The notes beneath the pieces were generated by a model. That model saw only the letters and a program-made list of their open reading frames with translations, searched no databases and had not been told where the DNA came from. Source: Oscillospiraceae bacterium (GTDB lineage Bacteria > Bacillota > Clostridia > Oscillospirales > Oscillospiraceae). From it: 8,185 nt of DNA. The stretch covers positions 1 to 8,185 of the forward strand of contig JAFSFK010000182.1 in NCBI GenBank assembly GCA_017435245.1. Direction: 5' to 3'. The position numbers and the translations under genes were made by a program. Position 1 is the stretch's first letter. Each line of letters starts with the position of its first letter. This document shows positions 1 to 6,000 of the stretch, piece by piece.

Positions 1-316
1 CATCTGTGACCGTGTGGTCATTATGTATCTGGGCAAGGTGGTGGAGATCGGCACCAAGGACGATATTTTCAAGAACCCCCAGCACCCCTACACCCAGGCA
101 CTGCTGTCCGCCATTCCTATGGTGGGCAAGAAGGACCGTGGGGAGCGGATCATTCTGGAGGGCGACATTCCCAGCCCCGTGAATCCCCCCGCCGGCTGCC
201 GGTTCCACACCCGCTGCAAGTACGCAACCGAGCGCTGCGCAACAGAGGTTCCTCAGCTGCACTGCACCGGTGGCGAGCATTGCGTGGCTTGCCATCTGAT
301 GGACGCAGGTGAATAA
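1..316 (+). CDS. Oligopeptide/dipeptide ABC transporter ATP-binding protein, 3' end (partial)
   Basis: This is the C-terminal 104 residues of a cytoplasmic ATPase that powers peptide uptake. The frame enters from the left edge (first full codon at base 2), so the true start lies outside. The first residues (ICDRVVIMYLGKVVEIG) match the stretch after the H-loop in the Opp/Dpp ATPase family. NPQHPYTQALLSAIP is the hallmark of the family's C-terminal oligopeptide-binding extension, and GDIPSPVNPPAGCRFHTRC follows it as expected. Walker motifs are off-window, so OppD, OppF, DppD and DppF cannot be separated. The tail is cysteine-rich: C-x6-C-x6-C-x8-C-x5-C-x2-C. In at least one DppD homologue, C-terminal cysteines of this type bind a [4Fe-4S] cluster; whether they do here is inference. 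The stop codon touches the next gene, which suggests one operon. Confidence 0.93.
   Translation, partial: ICDRVVIMYLGKVVEIGTKDDIFKNPQHPYTQALLSAIPMVGKKDRGERIILEGDIPSPVNPPAGCRFHTRCKYATERCATEVPQLHCTGGEHCVACHLMDAGE
307..312 (+). promoter_or_regulatory. Ribosome binding site deciding the start of the Fe-S protein gene
   Basis: AGGTGA lies five bases before the ATG at 318 and inside the end of the upstream ATPase gene. It supports ATG 318 over the in-frame GTG at 309, which has no purine-rich element at a useful distance and is itself part of this motif. Confidence 0.5.
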
Positions 317-317
317 A

Positions 318-698
318 ATGGGAACCAACCCCTGGACCTTTATTGCCATTGCCGTTTTCGGCGGTGCAGCAGGTATTATTGCTCTGTCGGCGCTGATCAG
401 TCTGACAATGTCCTTTTTTTCCGGTCGTACCGTAAACAAGACAGTGGATCATTTTCTGCTGAAGCTTGAGGGAAAGCTGCCCGGACGAAACTGCGGTGAA
501 TGCGGATGCGAAAACTGTCGTGTGTATGCTGAGGCGCTTTTGAATCGGGATATGGATTTTGACAAGTGTCCTTATGGGAACCAATCCCTGCCGGAGGAGC
601 TGGAAGGGATCGTAGACGATTTTTGGAAGATCGCCAACGATCGTGCTCCTGTGGAAAAACGCCGTTTCTGGCAGCGCAAGGACGACATCGGCAAGTAA
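318..698 (+). CDS. Membrane-anchored RnfB-like [4Fe-4S] domain protein
   Basis: The product has 126 residues. Residues 8-34 form one hydrophobic membrane segment, followed by a basic/polar turn and LEGKLPGRNCGECGC (about 50-64). Cysteines C59, C62, C67 and C84 give C-x2-C-x4-C-x16-C, followed by PYG. This is the layout of the Fes module in RnfB, the electron-input subunit of the Rnf ferredoxin:NAD oxidoreductase, where LPxxxCGxCGxxGC is typical. An extra cysteine, C64, sits inside the motif. Unlike RnfB (usually over 180 residues), there is no ferredoxin domain: the chain ends in a charged tail (KRRFWQRKDD). The cluster would lie on the cytoplasmic face close to the membrane. An electron-transfer or sensing role is inference and the partner is unknown. 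The gene starts 1 base after the ABC ATPase stop, or overlaps it by 8 bases if GTG 309 is used, so co-translation is likely. Confidence 0.85.
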   Translation: MGTNPWTFIAIAVFGGAAGIIALSALISLTMSFFSGRTVNKTVDHFLLKLEGKLPGRNCGECGCENCRVYAEALLNRDMDFDKCPYGNQSLPEELEGIVDDFWKIANDRAPVEKRRFWQRKDDIGK

Positions 699-712
699 TA
701 TTTCTAAAAATG

Positions 713-746
713 ACTGACCTGTTTTTCTTCTGAAAGACAGGTCAGT
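713..746 (+). terminator. Hairpin terminator after the Fe-S protein gene
   Basis: ACTGACCTGT (713-722) pairs perfectly with ACAGGTCAGT (737-746). Four inner pairs (TTTT with AAAG, one of them a wobble) extend the stem to 14 bp around a six-base loop. It begins 14 bases after the stop codon. The downstream tract (ACTATTATTCTTT) is T-rich but interrupted, so termination may be imperfect. The AAAAA before the stem would give a U-tract on the opposite strand, so it could work in both directions. Confidence 0.7.
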
Positions 747-768
747 ACTATTATTCTTTGGTTACCTG

Positions 769-777
769 TGGTATAAT
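769..777 (+). promoter_or_regulatory. Extended -10 promoter of uvrB
   Basis: TGGTATAAT combines a perfect -10 hexamer (TATAAT, 772-777) with the TGn extension. No good -35 hexamer is seen at 16-18 bp upstream; the nearest T-rich candidates are weak. Extended -10 promoters often do without a -35. Transcription would begin near 784, giving a leader of only about 20 bases that is mostly the ribosome binding site. No Gram-positive LexA box (GAAC-N4-GTTC type) is visible here. Confidence 0.7.
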
Positions 778-788
778 AGCAAAAAAGC

Positions 789-795
789 AAGGAGG
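789..795 (+). promoter_or_regulatory. Ribosome binding site of uvrB
   Basis: AAGGAGG is a perfect Shine-Dalgarno sequence seven bases before the ATG at 803. It fixes the start there and rules out the in-frame TTG at 758, which lies upstream of the promoter. Confidence 0.9.
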
Positions 796-802
796 GAAGG
801 CA

Positions 803-2767
803 ATGGATCAGTTCAAATTGGTGGCACCTTACCAGCCGACGGGAGATCAGCCGGAAGCGATTCGGGCATTGGTGCAGGGTGCGGAGCTGGGGATCCGTGA
901 ACAGACCCTTCTGGGTGTTACCGGTTCCGGTAAGACTTTTACTATGGCGAATGTGATCGCAAAATTGAACCGTCCGACGTTGGTTTTGGCCCATAATAAG
1001 ACCTTAGCTGCTCAGTTATGTACTGAGTTTCGGGAGTTCTTCCCGGATAACGCTGTAGAGTATTTTATATCCTACTATGACTACTACCAGCCGGAAGCCT
1101 ACATTGCCCATACGGATACTTATATTGAGAAGGATTCTTCTGTCAATGAGGAGATCGACCGCCTTCGTCACAGTGCTACCTCAGCGCTGTTTGAGCGGCG
1201 GGATGTGATCGTGGTTTCGTCGGTCAGCTGCTTGTATGGTCTGGGTGACCCCATTGACTATAAGAGTATGGTGATCTCCTTGCGGGTAGGTCAGGAACGT
1301 CCCTTGGATGAGATCCTGAAAAAACTAACAGAGATCCGATATGAGCGAAATGACATCGATTTTTCCCGAAATAAGTTCCGTGTTCGTGGGGACACCCTGG
1401 AGGTGTATCCAGCTTACTGGACAGGCCGAGCCATTCGTGTGGAATTTTTTGGAGATGAGATCGACCGGATCTCGGAGATCAATGCGGTATCCGGAATGGT
1501 GGAGCGGTACATTGACCACGTTGCCATTTATCCCGCCAGCCATTACGTGGCATCCCGGGAGAAAATGGAGCGGGCAATGAAGGAGATCCGCCGGGAGTGC
1601 GATGAGCAGGTGGCGTATTTCCAGGCCAATAATAAGCTTCTGGAAGCCCAGCGGATCGCACAGCGAACCGCCTATGATCTGGAAATGCTGACAGAGATCG
1701 GCTTTTGTACCGGTATTGAAAACTATTCCCGTGTAATTCAGGGCAGACAGCCGGGAACGCCTCCTACGACTTTGCTGGATTATTTCCCGGATGACTTCCT
1801 CCTTTTTGTGGACGAGAGCCACGTGACGCTCCCACAGTGCCGGGCAATGTATGCCGGTGACCGTAGTCGAAAGGATGCCCTTGTCAATTACGGATTCCGT
1901 CTGCCTTCGGCTTACGATAACCGTCCCTTGAATTTTGATGAATTTGATTCCAAGCTGAATCAGGTGATCTATGTTTCGGCAACACCTGCCCAATATGAGC
2001 AGACCCGTTCCGGACAGACAGTGGAGCAAGTCATTCGTCCCACCGGACTTTTGGACCCCGTAGTGGAGGTAAGACCCATTGAAGGGCAGATCGATGACCT
2101 GATAGGGGAGATCAATGCACGCAGTGCCCGGAATGAACGGGTGCTGGTGACTACCCTCACCAAGAAGATGGCGGAGGATCTGACCACCTACCTGCAAAAG
2201 GCGGGGATCAAGGTGCGGTATATGCACTCGGATATCGGCGCAATGGAGCGGATGGAGATCATCCGGGATCTGCGGATGGCGAAATTCGACGTTCTTGTGG
2301 GCATCAACCTGCTGCGTGAGGGCCTTGATCTGCCGGAAGTCAGTCTGGTTGCGATTTTGGATGCGGACAAGGAAGGCTTCCTGCGCTCCGAGACCAGCTT
2401 GATCCAGACCATCGGACGTGCCGCCCGAAATGCTGACGGCCTTGTAATTATGTATGCGGATAATATCACGCCGTCTATGCGTGCAGCAATGGATGAAACA
2501 GAGCGCCGCCGGCAGATCCAGGATGCGTATAACCAGGAACACGGCATTGTCCCCAAGACGATCATTAAGTCCGTCCGGGATCTCATTGAGATATCCTCGC
2601 CCACAGCGGAACGGAAGGGCCGCAATGGTGTGAAGATGACCAAAGCGGAGAAGGAAAAGGAGATCGCCCGTCTGGAAAAGCAGATGAAGGAAGCTGCCAA
2701 GATGATGGAGTACGAATATGCTGCCATCCTCCGGGATCGCATCATCGAACTTCGTGGAAACACATAA
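803..2767 (+). CDS. uvrB: Excinuclease ABC subunit B, UvrB
   Basis: UvrB is the damage-verifying, ATP-dependent helicase-like subunit of bacterial nucleotide excision repair. It receives lesions from UvrA and then recruits UvrC for incision. The 654-residue length is normal for the family (about 655-675). Visible motifs in order: the N-terminal Q-motif region ([12 protein letters not shown], 10-20); Walker A GVTGSGKT (38-45, K44); the tyrosine-rich beta-hairpin that inserts between DNA strands ([10 protein letters not shown], 91-100); the Walker B/DESH box (337-340); helicase motif [11 protein letters not shown] (535-543, arginine fingers R539/R542); and a C-terminal UVR coiled-coil (about 616-651) that binds UvrC. 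No key residue is missing. ATG 803 is chosen for its perfect ribosome binding site. The gene is monocistronic between its own promoter and a terminator. uvrA, often downstream in Bacillota, is absent here. Confidence 0.98.
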   Translation: MDQFKLVAPYQPTGDQPEAIRALVQGAELGIREQTLLGVTGSGKTFTMANVIAKLNRPTLVLAHNKTLAAQLCTEFREFFPDNAVEYFISYYDYYQPEAYIAHTDTYIEKDSSVNEEIDRLRHSATSALFERRDVIVVSSVSCLYGLGDPIDYKSMVISLRVGQERPLDEILKKLTEIRYERNDIDFSRNKFRVRGDTLEVYPAYWTGRAIRVEFFGDEIDRISEINAVSGMVERYIDHVAIYPASHYVASREKMERAMKEIRRECDEQVAYFQANNKLLEAQRIAQRTAYDLEMLTEIGFCTGIENYSRVIQGRQPGTPPTTLLDYFPDDFLLFVDESHVTLPQCRAMYAGDRSRKDALVNYGFRLPSAYDNRPLNFDEFDSKLNQVIYVSATPAQYEQTRSGQTVEQVIRPTGLLDPVVEVRPIEGQIDDLIGEINARSARNERVLVTTLTKKMAEDLTTYLQKAGIKVRYMHSDIGAMERMEIIRDLRMAKFDVLVGINLLREGLDLPEVSLVAILDADKEGFLRSETSLIQTIGRAARNADGLVIMYADNITPSMRAAMDETERRRQIQDAYNQEHGIVPKTIIKSVRDLIEISSPTAERKGRNGVKMTKAEKEKEIARLEKQMKEAAKMMEYEYAAILRDRIIELRGNT

Positions 2768-2769
2768 GA

Positions 2770-2804
2770 AAAGCCGGATGCTCAGCATCCGGCTTTCGGT
2801 TTTA
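2770..2804 (+). terminator. Rho-independent terminator of uvrB
   Basis: AAAGCCGGATGCT (2770-2782) and AGCATCCGGCTTT (2784-2796) form a perfect 13-bp palindrome around one central base. In practice this is a GC-rich stem with a short loop. A T-rich tail (TTTCGGTTTTA) follows. It starts three bases after the uvrB stop codon. The symmetric A/T flanks mean it could stop transcription from either side. Confidence 0.93.
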
Positions 2805-2854
2805 CAAATCTTATTATACCGTTATCAAATATTGCGGAATTCAAAGTGAAACAG

Positions 2855-2884
2855 TTGACATGGGATTCACCTGTAATTTATTAT
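2855..2884 (+). promoter_or_regulatory. Sigma-A-type promoter of the large secreted-protein gene
   Basis: A perfect -35 TTGACA (2855-2860) is separated by 18 bp from TATTAT (2879-2884), a five-of-six match to the -10. A second AT-rich element, TATAAA at 2882-2887, overlaps it but would need a 21-bp spacer. Transcription would start near 2891, leaving a leader of about 46 bases. No operator or riboswitch fold stands out in the 2805-2936 gap. Confidence 0.75.
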
Positions 2885-2921
2885 AAATATGTCATTTTTG
2901 TCCAGATTGAGCTGCTTTGTG

Positions 2922-2927
2922 AAAGGA
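2922..2927 (+). promoter_or_regulatory. Ribosome binding site of the large secreted-protein gene
   Basis: AAAGGA lies nine bases before ATG 2937. An in-frame TGA at 2928-2930 sits directly upstream, so ATG 2937 is the first possible start in this frame. Confidence 0.7.
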
Positions 2928-2936
2928 TGATGTGGG

Positions 2937-3011
2937 ATGAAAGTACGTATACTATGTACTATTTTGGTATTGGCTTTGTGTTGCAGCTTGTTTGCGGTGT
3001 GTGCCTACGCC
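2937..3011 (+). other. Signal peptide of the large secreted protein
   Basis: Residues 1-25 have a short basic N-region (MKVR), a hydrophobic core (ILCTILVLALCCSLFAV) and a signal peptidase I site A-Y-A followed by TEAS. Three cysteines lie in or near the core (C15, C16, C22). None has the small residue at -1 expected of a lipobox, so a secreted rather than lipid-anchored product is favoured. Confidence 0.88.
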
Positions 3012-6000
3012 ACAGAGGCTTCTATGGAGTATAATCTATCTGAACTTTTGGAGCAGGGGAAGATCAAACCCCTAGGAAGGACCCAGACTGGTGGTAATGG
3101 TATTTTGGGTGACTGGTCCGGTTCCGGCTTTGAGATGAATGTCAGCGGTAACGGTGGCAGCCTGTCCGTTGGAATCGAAACTTCCTATGCCTGCACCTGG
3201 GCAGTCCTTGTTGACGGTGAGCAGGTATTCTGGGAGCGGATCCCCACAGGCACAAACACCATTTCGGTGGATGTTCCTGCAGGCAACCATAAGATCACCG
3301 TTATTAAGGAAAGCGAGATAAGCTCCATTGAAACGGATTACTGTGACCTGACCACACTGTCCTTTGGCGGCAATATTGAATCCGCTCCCCCAAGCAAGGA
3401 TCTGCTCATTGAGTTTGTGGGCGATTCCTATACCTGCGGTCACGGCACCTTAGGTGCCTATCAGCCTGCTAAGATCTGGACGGTTTATGACCACTCCTTT
3501 ATGCACGCATACCCTTGGTATGTGGCAAAGGAATTGAATGCGGATTACTCCCTGGCTGCCCGTGGCGGTATCGGTCTGTTTACCGGTGTCAGCACCCAGC
3601 AGGGAACGACAAACAAGACAACCATTGCAGATATTTATAGCTATACCTCCGGCTTCCGCAAGAGTGAAGGCCAGTATGATTTTGCCCGCCAGCCGGACGT
3701 GATCTTTATTGGAATTGGTGCCAATGACGGCATCTCCACTACAGATTCCGCTACCAATATCGATGCTTGGAAGGCCAAGCTGGAAACCTTTGTGGATCAG
3801 ATCCGTGCGAAGAATCCCGATGCGGCTATCGTGATGTGGAACCACCGTGCGGTTAAGTTCCGTGCTATCACGCAGATCGTGGAAGAGCGGAAGGAAACCG
3901 ACCCCAATCTGTATGCCTTCAGTTTTTCTCACCAGGGCAACGGCTCTGCGGCGTTATACACCCAGTTTGCCGGCCATCCCAGCGCAGCGGATTCTGAATC
4001 CCTGGGCAAAGCGATAGCAAAATTCCTGATAAATAGCGGTATTGTCCCTCAGAAAGAGGAAACTGCCCACTATAACGATCTGGTTTACTATGCTTGTGAA
4101 AACGGCAGCGACAGCAATGACGGTAAGACCATCGGTACGGCGAAGAACACCCTGTACGGCGCTTTGACCCAGGCAAAACAGGACAACCCGGAATTTGCCG
4201 GTGATGCCCGTGTCGTGGTTTATGTGGATGGTGTCATTAGGAATAAAAGCACCAGTACTCAGGCATTTGCTGACGCCGATGGTACATTAAAGACGGCATC
4301 CGGCAAGAATGTGCCTGTTTTGGTGACTACATACAACTATAGCGGTACAAAAGCGGTTGTGGATACCGCCCATAATCCTACGAATGCGGCCAGCGGCATC
4401 GTTTACTTCTGCAATGATGTGACGATGAAGGATATTACCTTCCAGGCAACTACCAACGAGGTCAATGGATGCCATGATTATCAGATATTTACCGGTTACA
4501 ATCAGGTTACTTTTGATAATGTAACCTTTGCCAAGGCGGGTGCAGCACCTACCGCTCACGAGGACTATGACTGGCAAATCAGTGCGACTCAGATCGTGGG
4601 TACGGTTGAGCTGCCTTCCGGACAGTTTACATCTTCCGTTACCTTCAAAAACGGCGATTATACGGATATTGATGTGGCAGCGGTTCGTACAAACAAGCTT
4701 TATAACGGTACGGTTACCTCCTGTCCTGGGGTAGATGCTAAGATCATCGTAGGCAAGGGGGCACAGCTGGGAACAGTGTATAACCGCTATGGCACATTGT
4801 CGGTTGGAAGCTCCTGTGTTGAGGTACACGGAGGCTCTATCGAGCAGTATTATGGCACCAGCGACGGTGCTTCCGGCAGTAAAAAGACCTTTGCCGGTGA
4901 TATCAACTTTGTGATGACCAGCGGAAGCGTAGAAGGTGCCAGCTTCAATTCTGCCGGCAGTTATGTTGTGATCAACGGTGATATCAATAATACGGTTTCC
5001 GGCGGTACGATTACTATTCGCCCCACCGTTAATTATGACGGCATCTTCCTTGCCGGCAGAAACGAAGTTACAGTGAATAATGTTAATAACACCATTTCCG
5101 GTGGTGGTCTGTATATTCAGTGCGATACCGCCAGCCTGGATGCCTGTTATTATTTCGGCGGATCCCGCAACGCCAATGTTAAGGGCAATGTGACCAATAA
5201 GATCTCCGGTGGTAGTTTTATTCCGATGAATGGTGCATACGCCACCAAGAGCGGTTTTTATTTCGGACAGTATTCCGGCACCATCGCTGGAACACTATGT
5301 AACGAGATCTCCGCCGGTACATTCGATTTGGGTGCAAATGCCAATAGCGTAACCTATATGGGTGCCCGGAATCCCAATAGCCCTATTGGTAAAATTGTAA
5401 ATGTTTTCGGACAAAAGGGTTCTGATCAGGGTCCTGTGTTCTATGGTACAAATCTGCGGCTGGCAGGTGGCTGGAGCCAGGTCGGTGTGACAAAAGCGGC
5501 TTCTGCAGAACCGAAGGCCAGTGAATGCAGCGATACGGTAGTATTGTCCAATACCTTCTACGGAGGCTTGTTTGAGCGTTTTATTTGTGGCAGCTGCGCC
5601 AGTGCCACAAGAACGGACAGTGGCTACTATAGCTTTATCAAGGGAAGCATCGAGAACAATATTTACGGCGGTCAGTTCTGGTCTACCTTTATGTGTGCCG
5701 GATACGATGCTGTGTATGGAAAAGTAACCACCAACATTTATGACGGTTGCATCGGCGAGATCTTTGGCGCCGGTGTCAGTGCCAAGGTTTATGACGGCGT
5801 AGAACTGAACATTTATGGTCTTAAAGACAACGGACCTGTCAGAAGCACCCTTGCCACGATCAATGCAGGTTCTTCCAAATCCACCGTCCCTGCGCCCCAG
5901 ACACCGGGAAGAGCATCCGTTAAGCTGACGATTACCCCCGAGGAAACTACAACATTCCATACCCCGCTGCGTATTTCCGGGGCAGAGGGAAAGGTGGAAG

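Noticed and set aside
309..317. GTG 309 as start of the Fe-S protein gene
   Set aside because: Possible, but it has no Shine-Dalgarno at a useful distance, whereas ATG 318 has AGGTGA five bases upstream. The difference is only three residues.
758..802. Upstream TTG start for uvrB adding 15 residues
   Set aside because: It lies upstream of the -10 element and the perfect AAGGAGG. UvrB proteins normally begin close to the [14 protein letters not shown] region, as with ATG 803.
1325..2788. 487-codon minus-strand open frame opposite uvrB
   Set aside because: It lies wholly antisense to a complete, motif-perfect uvrB and starts inside the uvrB terminator. The product shows no recognisable motif and it has no convincing ribosome binding site. 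It is a codon-bias shadow.
2979..3011. Lipoprotein signal (cysteines near the end of the signal peptide)
   Set aside because: C15, C16 and C22 are preceded by L, C and V rather than the G, A or S needed at -1 of a lipobox, while A-Y-A gives a clean signal peptidase I site.
2846..3034. 62-codon plus-strand frame across the promoter and signal-peptide region
   Set aside because: It overlaps the -35/-10 elements and the start of the large gene in another frame, and its product has no supporting features.
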